This document shows positions 53,226 to 61,543 of a stretch of DNA of 64,000 nt, in pieces. This DNA comes from CAWJFJ01 sp963800065. Its GTDB lineage: Bacteria; Actinomycetota; Acidimicrobiia; Acidimicrobiales; UBA8190. Within the stretch, counting starts at the first letter, position 1; each line of letters starts with the position of its first letter. Location of the stretch: assembly GCA_963800065.1 (NCBI GenBank), contig CAWCZO010000008.1:62001-126000 (forward strand). The letters run 5' to 3'. A program made the position numbers and the translations under genes. The notes beneath the pieces are model-generated. The model saw only the letters and a list, made by a program, of their open reading frames with translations, did no database searches and was not told where the DNA came from.

Positions 53226-54818
53226 CTACCGGGTCTCGATGACGAGGCCCTCCCACGCCCGCAGGCCCACGGGGCCCGACAGCGTCCGACCCTGGCGTCC
53301 ACGGTCCGTGGCCATCAGGATGTGGCCCTCGACGGCGTCGAAGGTGGCGTCGTGGTCGCTCAGATTGAGGACCACCAGGAGTCGACGTCCCCGGCGCCAG
53401 GCCCAGACCCCGTCGGGTGCCTCCACCGAGAGGTAGGCGCCGGTCTGCAGCTCGGGGGTCCGTCGGCGGAGAGCGATGAGGTCGCGCGCCCAACAGAGCA
53501 CCGACCCGGGGTCGGACAGCTGGTCGTCGACATTGCATGACGAGGGGTCCCCCAACGGAAGCCACGGCCGTGTGCCGGCATCGGTGAAGCCGCCGCCGGG
53601 CCCGCCGCGCCACGGCATGGGGGTTCGCATGGCGTCGCGCCCGACATAGGCGGGGAAGTACCGGACCCCGAGGGGATCGCGCAGATCTCCCTGGGCCACG
53701 GGCCAGTCGCCCAGACCGATCTCGTCGCCCTGGTAGAGCACGGGCGTCCCCCGCAGGCAGAGCAGCATGAGCAGGGCGGCCCGGATCTTGCGTCCATCAC
53801 CGTCGGCCCACCGGGTGGCGAGCCGACCCATGTCATGGTTCGACCCTGTCCACGCCGGCCAGGCACCGGGCGGCAGCATCTCCTCGGTATCCTCGACGAC
53901 GCGTCGGAGGGCGTCGGCCCGTAAGGGGGCGGTGATGAAGGGGAAATTGAAGGCCAGGTGCAATTCGTCGTCGCCGTCGCCGTAATAGGCGGCCAAGGCG
54001 TCGACCTTCACGGGGGTCTCCCCGATGAGGACCCGGGGTGGGTCGTAACGCCCTGTCATCCGTCGCCAACGTCGGATGACATCGTGGACCTCGGGTCGGT
54101 TCCCGTTGTAGACGGGACGCTGGCCGAAGAGCTGAGCCTCGAAGTCGTCGTCTTCGGTGGCCGGTGGGTTGTCCCGCAGCTGGGCATCTTTCACGATGAT
54201 GTTGCAGACGTCGATCCGGAACCCGGCCACGCCCCGGTCGAACCAGAAGGCCAGGATGGCGTCGAAGGCGGCCCGCACCTCGTCATTCCACCAGTTGAGA
54301 TCCGGTTGCTCGGCCAGATGGTTGTGGAGGTAGTACTGACCGGTGGCCGGATCGAGCGTCCAGGCGGGACCGCCGAAGCTGCTCACCCAGTTGTTGGGAA
54401 GGGCCCCGTCGTCTCCGGGATCGGCCCAGACGTACCAATCGCGCTTGGCGGACGATCTCGACGAGCGTGAGTCGACGAACCACGGGTGCTGGTCGCTGGT
54501 GTGGTTCGGGACCAGGTCCAGAAGGACCCGTATTCCCCGCTCCCCGGCCCGGGCCACCAGGAGATCGAGCTCCGCCATCGTCCCCAGATCCGGTTGGACG
54601 GCGCAGAAGTCGGCCACGTCGTAGCCCCAGTCGGCGTTGGGCGACACGGTGATCGGGCTCAGCCAGATCCCGTCGATTCCCAACCACTGGAGATGGTCGA
54701 GGTGGTCGATGATCCCCCCGATGTCCCCGGAACCGTCGGCGTTCGAGTCGGCGAACGAGCGCGGATAGATCTGGTAGAGGACGGCGGTTCTCCACCAGGG
54801 AGCGTCGGCGTCGTTCAT
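53226..54818 (-). CDS. GH13 alpha-glucosidase/alpha-amylase-family enzyme
   Basis: 530 aa. It is a (beta/alpha)8 barrel with nucleophile Asp203 in GFRIDVCN, acid/base Glu267 in LIGETPV and transition-state Asp329 in GSNHDMGR, plus LLDLVPNHTSDQHPW in region I. The sub-family looks like oligo-1,6-glucosidase or alpha-glucosidase. No signal peptide is present, so it acts in the cytoplasm. The ATG overlaps the stop of a branched-chain-type solute-binding protein (ATGA), an unusual partner. The 3' end converges with the APC permease gene after 10 bp. Confidence 0.9.
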   Translation of the reverse strand: MNDADAPWWRTAVLYQIYPRSFADSNADGSGDIGGIIDHLDHLQWLGIDGIWLSPITVSPNADWGYDVADFCAVQPDLGTMAELDLLVARAGERGIRVLLDLVPNHTSDQHPWFVDSRSSRSSAKRDWYVWADPGDDGALPNNWVSSFGGPAWTLDPATGQYYLHNHLAEQPDLNWWNDEVRAAFDAILAFWFDRGVAGFRIDVCNIIVKDAQLRDNPPATEDDDFEAQLFGQRPVYNGNRPEVHDVIRRWRRMTGRYDPPRVLIGETPVKVDALAAYYGDGDDELHLAFNFPFITAPLRADALRRVVEDTEEMLPPGAWPAWTGSNHDMGRLATRWADGDGRKIRAALLMLLCLRGTPVLYQGDEIGLGDWPVAQGDLRDPLGVRYFPAYVGRDAMRTPMPWRGGPGGGFTDAGTRPWLPLGDPSSCNVDDQLSDPGSVLCWARDLIALRRRTPELQTGAYLSVEAPDGVWAWRRGRRLLVVLNLSDHDATFDAVEGHILMATDRGRQGRTLSGPVGLRAWEGLVIETR

Positions 54819-56317
54819 CCCACTTTGGGCAACGGTTGCCAGTTCTTCATGACGACCCAGCACGTCAGCTCGGGGCCCAGGGGCTTCATGGGCGTATGGC
54901 ACTGGCTCGTGGGGGGCAGGTTGACGTGGACCTTGACGATCCGGTACTCGGTGGGCCCGGCGAACCGGTCCGGTCCGTAGGTCAGGAAGGGGGAGTACCC
55001 GCCGGGGAAGTTCGAGATCCTGGACATGGCCTCGACGAAGGTCCGGCGATCCAGATGCCGACCGGCGGCCTTGGCGGCGGCGTCGAAGAGACGGATGGCC
55101 TGGCACCAGCCCTGGACGGGTCCCTGTTCCTCGATGAAGTCGTTCATGTTGCCGGGCGGGATCTCGGGGTAGGCCTTGTGCCAGATGACCCAGCAGCTGC
55201 GGACGCCGGGGTCGTAGCCGCCCTCGGACTCGGGCCGGGTGTCGTCGATCCCGCCCAGCGTCTCCGTTGTCACGCCCTCCTGGCCGTTGAGGGCCTTCTC
55301 GTAGGGGGCGGGGATGAGACCCAGCGCCGATTCGATCGACTCCTCGTAGTCGGACAACAGCAGGGTGGGGAAGTACTGCTGCTGGGTCTGAGCCTGGAGC
55401 ACGGGGAAGAAGACGTTGAACGGCATGAGCGGGATGACCGACGTGACACCGTCGGCGCGCAGCTGCTGGACGATGAGGGGCGCCTGGCTGTTGGTGGCGG
55501 CGGACTCCGAGGGGTCGGCGGCGATGGTCTCGACGACGGGCGTGATGCCCGCCCGCTTGAGATCGGGAAGGAGGTACTGGTCGAGCGCCAGCTGGTCGCT
55601 GGCCCTGTCACCGGCGATCACCCCCACCTTGATGTGGCCCCCGAGGCGTCCGCTGCTCACGCCCCAGGCCACGGTCTCCTGCAGGATGGCGGCATCGTCG
55701 GGGCCCGTCCACCAGAGGTAGGGCGAGCCCTGCTGGGTCCAGTTCGTCACCGTCGTCCACTGGCTGATAAGCGGCGTGTGACCCTCCTGGGTGATGCAGA
55801 GCTGGTTGTCGCCGTTCCAGGTACCGGGTCCGTCGAGGACGGCGAAGACCGAGGCGCCGCCCTCGGTCCACTGCTTGCACAGAGACCGCATCTCGACCTC
55901 GTTGGTCGGATCGAAATTGACGATGATCGGATTGATCTTGCGACCGTTGATCCCACCGCTGTCGTTGATCGACTTGACGAAGAGGTCGATGGCCTTCGTC
56001 TGCTCGCTGTACTCCACGTCGGCGGCGAAGCCCAGGCTGGAGGACAGAGCCGTCAGGTTGGAGACGGGGAAGACGACGTTGATGGCATGGGCGGTGACCC
56101 CGGCGCTGGACGTGCTGGCTCGATCGGGAGGCGTCACGTGGGAGGCGGTGGTCGACGCCGGCGCCGGCTTGGCCGGGTGCCCGGTCCCGACGGCGGCGAA
56201 CAGGATGGCGATGATGACGACGATGGGAACCGCCACGGCGGCGATCTTCGCCCCCGCGCTACGGCGCCGGAACCTCCGCCACGATCGTCCCAGTGGTCCA
56301 CCGCCCGGCCCGGCCAT
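54815..56317 (-). CDS. Membrane-anchored solute-binding protein, branched-chain amino acid (Leu/Ile/Val) type
   Basis: 500 aa from ATG 56317, with AAGGAGG upstream; the frame extends 26 codons further but without such a site. A basic start and one hydrophobic segment (about residues 24-46, KIAAVAVPIVVIIAILFAAV) act as an uncleaved anchor or signal; no lipobox is seen. The body has the periplasmic-binding fold of type I: INDSGGINGRKI, VFAVLDGPGTWNGDNQLCI, KVGVIAGDRASDQLALDQYL. No permease or ATPase of the Liv type is adjacent. Instead the GH13 gene is translationally coupled downstream. The ligand is unknown. Confidence 0.78.
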   Translation of the reverse strand: MAGPGGGPLGRSWRRFRRRSAGAKIAAVAVPIVVIIAILFAAVGTGHPAKPAPASTTASHVTPPDRASTSSAGVTAHAINVVFPVSNLTALSSSLGFAADVEYSEQTKAIDLFVKSINDSGGINGRKINPIIVNFDPTNEVEMRSLCKQWTEGGASVFAVLDGPGTWNGDNQLCITQEGHTPLISQWTTVTNWTQQGSPYLWWTGPDDAAILQETVAWGVSSGRLGGHIKVGVIAGDRASDQLALDQYLLPDLKRAGITPVVETIAADPSESAATNSQAPLIVQQLRADGVTSVIPLMPFNVFFPVLQAQTQQQYFPTLLLSDYEESIESALGLIPAPYEKALNGQEGVTTETLGGIDDTRPESEGGYDPGVRSCWVIWHKAYPEIPPGNMNDFIEEQGPVQGWCQAIRLFDAAAKAAGRHLDRRTFVEAMSRISNFPGGYSPFLTYGPDRFAGPTEYRIVKVHVNLPPTSQCHTPMKPLGPELTCWVVMKNWQPLPKVG

Positions 56318-56405
56318 CGGTCCCCTCCTTGCGTGCCCGCCCCCGGTGCCCGGCGTCGGGCCCGGCGTCTGCGTGGCGCCCCAACATATGCCCACCGGGG
56401 GTGCC

Positions 56406-57728
56406 CTACCGGGTCGGAACCGCCCTCAGCCGGCCGGCCGTCTCTCCCGGTACCCGCACGTCGGCGTACCAGGCCAAGCCGAGGGCCACGCCGGCCCCGA
56501 AGATCAAGACGGCGGTGATGCCCACGGCCGACACCACCGGCCCCACGATGAGGTTCCCCAGGGCCACGGTCCCACCGAAACCCATGATCCACAGGGCCAT
56601 GACACGCCCGCGCACGGCGTCGGCCAAACGGGTCTGCAGAGTCGTGTTGAGAGCGGTGATGAAGGCGAAATAGAACGCACCCACCACGGCGACGACGAAA
56701 TAGGCAGGCAGCGCCGCCCGCACGAGGGCGAAGGCGGTGAGCGCCACGGAGTAACCGAGCAGGCAGACACGCACGATCATCGGCTTCGAGGTCCGGGCGA
56801 AGACGGTGCCGATGGAGATGGCCCCGATGAGGGCGCCGGTGCCGAAGCACGCGTACAGCAGGCCGTAGTCGGCCGACTTGGGATCGATCCCGAGGTTGTC
56901 GGCGGCGACCACCGGCATCTGCCCGATGAAGGCCAGGGCCAGCAGCGAGAAGACGAAGACGGTGATCAGGCAGCGCCCGACCACCCGGTCGGCCCGGGCC
57001 GTGGTGACGCCGGCCGTGAGTTCGTGCCACCGGCTGGCGTGTTGGGGGGCCGGGGCCAGCCGAGGGAGCGAGACGATCATGAGAGCGGCCACCACGAAGA
57101 GGTAGGTGGCGGCGTTGCCGGCGAAGACCCACGCCGGTCCCACGAAGTGGTAGGCCACACCGCCGATGGCCGGCCCGATGACGCGTGACGCGTTCATCTG
57201 GGCCGAATTGAGCGAGATGGCGCCCGTGAGGTCCCTCCTGGTGACCAGGGCCGGGAGGATGGCCGAGTAGGCGGGACCGAACATGGCGCTCCCGACCCCG
57301 ACCATGACCACCATGGCGACGAGCAGGACATGCGAGGGGGAGGGGGTCCTCACCACCCAGGCCAGGATGAGTGAGAACAGCAGTTGTTCGAGGGAGAGAA
57401 CGATGAGAACTTCTTGCGGTCCACCTTGTCGGCTATGAGACCTCCCACCATGGCCAGAAGAAGGGCCGGTCCGAGCTGGGCGAAGATGATCACCCCGACG
57501 AAGGTGCTCGAGTGGGTGAGGTCGTAACCGTAGGCACCGAGGACGACGTTCTGCATCCAGGGTCCCGATGTTGGAGGCGAAGGCACCCAGGAAGACGATC
57601 CGGAACGTTCGGTGCCGCAGCGCCGAGACGGCGGTTCCCGTCCCGAGAGGACGGTCCCCGTCGACGACGGCGTCCTCGATCTCCTCGATCGAAGGGGCCC
57701 GGAGCTCGGTCTGATCCTCCGACGGCAC
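56406..57728 (-). CDS. Major facilitator superfamily transporter (two compensating frameshifts)
   Basis: 440 aa nominal from a GTG at 57728, with about 12 membrane helices of the DUF894/enterobactin-exporter-like MFS. Between about 57561 and 57410 the frame holds Arg-rich nonsense. The natural sequence there (WMQNVVLGAYGYD, then FAQLGPALLLAMVGGLIADKVDRKK) is in another frame. An extra base in the GGG at 57560-57562 and a missing base near 57410 (AAGAAGTT for AAGAAGGTT) explain this exactly and restore the original frame. It is probably an efflux pump controlled by the TetR regulator 43 bp upstream. Confidence 0.8.
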   Translation of the reverse strand: MPSEDQTELRAPSIEEIEDAVVDGDRPLGTGTAVSALRHRTFRIVFLGAFASNIGTLDAERRPRCLRLRPHPLEHLRRGDHLRPARTGPSSGHGGRSHSRQGGPQEVLIVLSLEQLLFSLILAWVVRTPSPSHVLLVAMVVMVGVGSAMFGPAYSAILPALVTRRDLTGAISLNSAQMNASRVIGPAIGGVAYHFVGPAWVFAGNAATYLFVVAALMIVSLPRLAPAPQHASRWHELTAGVTTARADRVVGRCLITVFVFSLLALAFIGQMPVVAADNLGIDPKSADYGLLYACFGTGALIGAISIGTVFARTSKPMIVRVCLLGYSVALTAFALVRAALPAYFVVAVVGAFYFAFITALNTTLQTRLADAVRGRVMALWIMGFGGTVALGNLIVGPVVSAVGITAVLIFGAGVALGLAWYADVRVPGETAGRLRAVPTR

Positions 57729-57771
57729 CTCTGCATGGTAGGGGAGGGGGCGCCCCCCGGACCCCGGGGGG

Positions 57772-58362
57772 CTATCTGTTCAGACCATCGAGAATGGCGG
57801 TCACGGCCAGTTCCCAGCGGCGGTCGACCGAATCCCGGGTGGTTCCCAGGCGCCTCGCATTCTCGGCGGCGGCCAGACCTTGGACGAGCGCCACGAGCAC
57901 GTGTGAGACGTCGGTCACCTCCCCGCGCAACTGCCCCGACTCGATGCAGCGGGCCACCCGCTCCACCATGACTGTCCGTACGGGGCTGCTCGCCGCCTGC
58001 TGTGACGGACGGGCGTCGAAGTCGGTGAACGGGCGCGAGAACATCAAGGCCGCCAGCTCGGGGTTCTCGGTGAGGAAGCGTCGGTAGACGGCGATCAGCT
58101 GGCGGAGATCGGCGAGCGGGTCATGGGAGCGGTCGACCGTCTCGAGGTGCCTGCGCAGCAGCGCGAATCCCTCGAAGAACACCTCGCGGACCAGACCGCC
58201 CTTGTCACCGAAGAGCTCGTAGAGGGCCGGCGTCGAGGTCTGCGCCTGGCGGGCGATGCTCCGGGCGGTGAAGCCGGCCGGCCCCTGCGTCCCGAGCAGA
58301 TCCACGGCGACGGACAGGACGCGGTCCCGCAACTCGGGCGTCCGTTGCTTCGTCCTAGGCAC
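57772..58362 (-). CDS. TetR-family transcriptional regulator
   Basis: 196 aa. Helix-turn-helix FTARSIARQAQTSTPALYELFGDKGGLVREVF is near residues 30-62. The C-terminal helical domain carries PELAALMFSRPFTDF, similar to the WHG/TetR_C_33-type ligand domains. It lies 43 bp upstream of the MFS transporter on the same strand and is likely its repressor. The 91-bp divergent gap to the PAS-GGDEF-EAL gene contains an AT-rich ACATTGTCACATTATAG segment that may hold its operator and the divergent promoter. Confidence 0.88.
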   Translation of the reverse strand: MPRTKQRTPELRDRVLSVAVDLLGTQGPAGFTARSIARQAQTSTPALYELFGDKGGLVREVFFEGFALLRRHLETVDRSHDPLADLRQLIAVYRRFLTENPELAALMFSRPFTDFDARPSQQAASSPVRTVMVERVARCIESGQLRGEVTDVSHVLVALVQGLAAAENARRLGTTRDSVDRRWELAVTAILDGLNR

Positions 58363-58453
58363 CGGCGGACCCCTCCGGACCGGCCGCCCTCCTGGTACAC
58401 GGATCGATGAGCCTAATCGGGACCTTGTCTCGTAACATTGTCACATTATAGGG

Positions 58454-61177
58454 ATGCCGTCCTCGTTTCGACGGAGACACCGGCGGAACGGGCTTAAAGA
58501 GCCGACCGGGGCCGGCCGAAAGAAGGGGATGAGCTGGTCGCAACCCCAGGCCCGGGCCGGCTTGGCCAGCCGTGTCGGGGCGCGGCTGTTCGACCCGATC
58601 AACGCCGCCGTGCCTCCGCTCGTCGTCGTCTTCTGCCTGGCTCGACCGTCGGGACTCGTCGCCGACATCCCCTACTGGGAGATCGTCGCCCTGCTCACCT
58701 CCACCCTTCTCGTCAACAGCGTCGGTGGCGCCTTGTGGGCCGACGCCAGGACGGGATGGCGACTGGCGGCCCGCGTGGGAGTGGAGATGGGGACCATCGC
58801 CCTGGTGGTCTACGGCATCGGATGGGGACCGATCCTCGTCATCGGGTTCGTGTACGGGGCGGCGGACACCATGCGCACAGCCGGATCGGCGGCGGCCAAG
58901 CCCGCCATGGCGTGGACCGTCGTCTTCGTGGCCCTGGGACAGTTGGCCATCTTCGTCGGGGTGGCCCCCACACTGGTCCGCCAACCGCAGGTGGACGGCC
59001 TGGGTGCATTGGCCGCACTGGGCGCCCTTCTGACCATCAAGTTGCTCGAGTGGTTCGCCGTGGCGCGCGAGTCGAGCGAGGGACGCTTCCGGGCCCTCGT
59101 GCAACACGCCGGTGACATCATCGTCGTCGTCGACGCCCAGGGCCGGCTGAGCTACGTGAGCCCCGCCTTCGGCCGGATCCTGGGGATCTCTCCCGACCAG
59201 TTCGGCGATCGGCCGGCCGATGAGCTGCTCCATCCCGATGACCTGATCAGGCTGCGGTCCACCGCCGCCGGGTTGACCGACGGCTGGCGCACGGAGATGC
59301 GTCTCCAGGACGCCGACGGCGCCTGGCGCTGGTTCGAGGCGACGGTGACCGATCATCTCGAGGACCCGAACGTGCTCGGCATCGTGGCCAACCTCCACGA
59401 CATCAGTGCCCGCAAGAAGACCGAGGACGCGCTCCGGGTGGCCCATGAACGTTTCCGTTCTGCCTTCGCCAATGCTCCCATCGGGATGGCCATGGTTGAC
59501 AGGGAGGGCCGGGTCCTCGAGGCCAACCCCGCCCTCGGCATCATCGTCGGTCTCGACCCGGCGACCATGGCCGGCACCGACATGTGTGAGCTCACCCACC
59601 CCGACGACCGGGAGTCGGTGGCGGCCGAGATGCGCCGCCTGGTGGGCACCGGCACCGACGGGAGCCAGATCGAGAAACGGTATCTCCACAGTGACGGCCA
59701 CGAGGTCTGGGTTTCGGTGAGCGTCTCGTGCGTGCGCGACGACGTGGGACGGCTCCTCTACGTGATCGCACAGGTCGAGGACGTCACCGAACGTCGGGCT
59801 CTGCGTGAGCGGCTGGCCTACGCGGCGATCCACGATCCCCTCACCGCCCTTCCCAACCGCGAACTGTTCATGGACCGACTCGAAATGACGCTGCGCGGAG
59901 CCACGCGGGGCCGGCACCGGGTGGCCGTTCTCTTTCTCGACCTGGACCGTTTCAAACTCATCAACGACAGCCTCGGTCACGACGTGGGCGACCGGATCCT
60001 GTGCGCCGTGGCCGAGCGGTTGAGCAGTGTGATGCGGGCCAGCGACACCCTGGCCCGGTTCGGAGGCGACGAGTTCACCGTCCTGTGTGGGGAGGTCGAC
60101 GACGAGCACGACGCCCTCGAGGTGGCTCGGCGGCTCGTGCAGGCCTTGAGCGATCCCCTGACCCTCCCGAGCGGGGAGACCTTCGTGTCGCTCAGCGTGG
60201 GCATCGCCCTGTCGAGCGGGGGCGCGGAGTCGGGGGCCGAACTCCTGCGCAATGCCGACGTCGCCATGTACCGGGCCAAAGAACGGGGTCCGTCGCGCAT
60301 CGAGATCTACACCACGGACAACGAGGCGCATGTGGTCAGCCGCCTCCGGACCTCCAACGAGCTGCACCGTGCTCTCGAGCGCAATGAGTTCGAGCTCCAT
60401 TACCAACCCGTCGTCGACCTGCAGGCCCAGACGTTGGTCGGAATGGAGGCGCTGGTGAGGTGGCAGCATCCGAGCCGGGGTCTCCTCCTGCCCTATGAGT
60501 TCATCCCTCTGGCCGAGGACAGCGGCCTCATCGTGGCCCTGGGAGCCTGGATCTTGAACGAGGCATGCCGGCAGACGGTGGCGTGGACCACCGGGCGGAC
60601 GACCGCCGACGACGGGGTTTCGGCGCTCAACATCTCGGTCAACGTCTCCGCCCTCCAGCTGGCCGAGCCCGGCTTTCCCGGTCAGGTCGCCGATGCCATC
60701 GAGGCGTCGGGCCTCCATCCGGACCGGCTGTGGCTGGAGATCACCGAGAGCGCTCTCATGCGCGACGAGGACGACGCTGTCTTCATCCTCCAGTCCCTTC
60801 GCGATCTCGGCCTCCATGTCGAGATCGACGATTTCGGGACCGGCTACTCCTCGCTCAGCTACCTGCAGCGGTTTCCCGTCGAGACCCTCAAGATCGATCG
60901 CAGCTTCGTGGACGACCTGGATCAGAGATCGGAGAACGCGGCCATCGTCAGGGCCATCCTGGGTCTCGGTGACTCCCTGGGGCTCACGATCATCGCCGAA
61001 GGCGTCGAGCGCCCCGTGCAGGCCACGAGACTGCAGGCCCTCGGCTGCCAGTTCGCCCAGGGCTTTCTCTTCGGCCGGCCGCTCCCGGCCCGCTCACTGG
61101 GCGCTGTCCCCGATCTCAGCTCCTGGAACGAGATCCTGGGACGGGAGACGGCGAGCCCCCAGACCGCCTCCGCCTGA
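58454..61177 (+). CDS. Membrane PAS-PAS-GGDEF-EAL protein (c-di-GMP turnover)
   Basis: 907 aa from ATG 58454 (ATG 58529 after GAAGGGG is an alternative). Residues about 45-205 hold five or six membrane helices. Two PAS domains follow at about 210-325 and 335-450. The GGDEF domain keeps an intact active site (Gly-Gly-Asp-Glu-Phe, 537-541). The EAL domain has Glu665 in MEALVRW, ITESALM and DDFGTGYSSL with the loop-6 region. Both diguanylate cyclase and phosphodiesterase motifs are intact, so net activity cannot be predicted; the PAS domains should sense a signal. It is divergent from the TetR gene. Confidence 0.92.
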   Translation: MPSSFRRRHRRNGLKEPTGAGRKKGMSWSQPQARAGLASRVGARLFDPINAAVPPLVVVFCLARPSGLVADIPYWEIVALLTSTLLVNSVGGALWADARTGWRLAARVGVEMGTIALVVYGIGWGPILVIGFVYGAADTMRTAGSAAAKPAMAWTVVFVALGQLAIFVGVAPTLVRQPQVDGLGALAALGALLTIKLLEWFAVARESSEGRFRALVQHAGDIIVVVDAQGRLSYVSPAFGRILGISPDQFGDRPADELLHPDDLIRLRSTAAGLTDGWRTEMRLQDADGAWRWFEATVTDHLEDPNVLGIVANLHDISARKKTEDALRVAHERFRSAFANAPIGMAMVDREGRVLEANPALGIIVGLDPATMAGTDMCELTHPDDRESVAAEMRRLVGTGTDGSQIEKRYLHSDGHEVWVSVSVSCVRDDVGRLLYVIAQVEDVTERRALRERLAYAAIHDPLTALPNRELFMDRLEMTLRGATRGRHRVAVLFLDLDRFKLINDSLGHDVGDRILCAVAERLSSVMRASDTLARFGGDEFTVLCGEVDDEHDALEVARRLVQALSDPLTLPSGETFVSLSVGIALSSGGAESGAELLRNADVAMYRAKERGPSRIEIYTTDNEAHVVSRLRTSNELHRALERNEFELHYQPVVDLQAQTLVGMEALVRWQHPSRGLLLPYEFIPLAEDSGLIVALGAWILNEACRQTVAWTTGRTTADDGVSALNISVNVSALQLAEPGFPGQVADAIEASGLHPDRLWLEITESALMRDEDDAVFILQSLRDLGLHVEIDDFGTGYSSLSYLQRFPVETLKIDRSFVDDLDQRSENAAIVRAILGLGDSLGLTIIAEGVERPVQATRLQALGCQFAQGFLFGRPLPARSLGAVPDLSSWNEILGRETASPQTASA

Positions 61178-61242
61178 GCCGATCCTCCCGGGCCGGCGAC
61201 GGTAGAGGCCGCTGGCGGACGGCGGGCGGCTTCCGGCCGACG

Positions 61243-61482
61243 TCAGGGCCGATGAGGGGCGTCGAAGGCCGCGAATGCGTCGGGATTGGCCAGCCGGCGC
61301 CCCACCGAGATGAGCAGGATGCCCACGTGGTGGGTCAGTGACCCACGGTCCGGGCGCAGCGACGACGCCGAGAACGATTCGTCGGTGGCGGCGGCGGGGA
61401 GCCGATGACCGTGGGCGGCGCGCTCGAGGTCCTTCACTCGGCTGGCCACAAGCTGATCAGCGATCCCGGGGTTCAACGTCAT
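61243..61482 (-). CDS. Small hypothetical protein divergent from the ArsR regulator
   Basis: 79 aa from ATG 61482. It has no membrane helix and no motif I recognise; the composition is Ala/Arg/His-rich with a short leucine/isoleucine patch (HHVGILLISVGRRLA). The promoter region is shared with the ArsR gene, starts 61 bp apart, so the operator at 61502-61520 could control both. A frame extending 26 codons further upstream would run across that operator and is unlikely. Support is limited to an open frame and plausible context. Confidence 0.5.
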   Translation of the reverse strand: MTLNPGIADQLVASRVKDLERAAHGHRLPAAATDESFSASSLRPDRGSLTHHVGILLISVGRRLANPDAFAAFDAPHRP

Positions 61483-61501
61483 GACGCCAGTATACGGGCA
61501 T

Positions 61502-61520
61502 TTGTTGACTCCTTCAACAA
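61502..61520 (+). promoter_or_regulatory. Perfect 7-bp inverted repeat, probable ArsR operator
   Basis: TTGTTGA (61502-61508) and TCAACAA (61514-61520) are perfectly symmetrical around CTCCT. The repeat overlaps the -35 box TTGACT (61505-61510) of the promoter for the ArsR gene, so bound protein would block polymerase. Autoregulation by the ArsR protein is a strong inference. Confidence 0.6.
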
Positions 61521-61534
61521 TATGTGGATATAGT
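61505..61534 (+). promoter_or_regulatory. Sigma-70-type promoter of the ArsR gene
   Basis: -35 TTGACT (61505-61510), 18-bp spacer, -10 TATAGT (61529-61534). The expected transcription start falls only a few bases before the ATG at 61544, so the message may be leaderless or nearly so. It stands out as the best consensus promoter in the window. Confidence 0.6.
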
Positions 61535-61543
61535 GATTGGACT

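Noticed and set aside
58378..60817. An 820-codon minus-strand open frame
   Set aside because: It lies antisense to the PAS-GGDEF-EAL gene and lacks any motif; the plus-strand gene has intact catalytic signatures.
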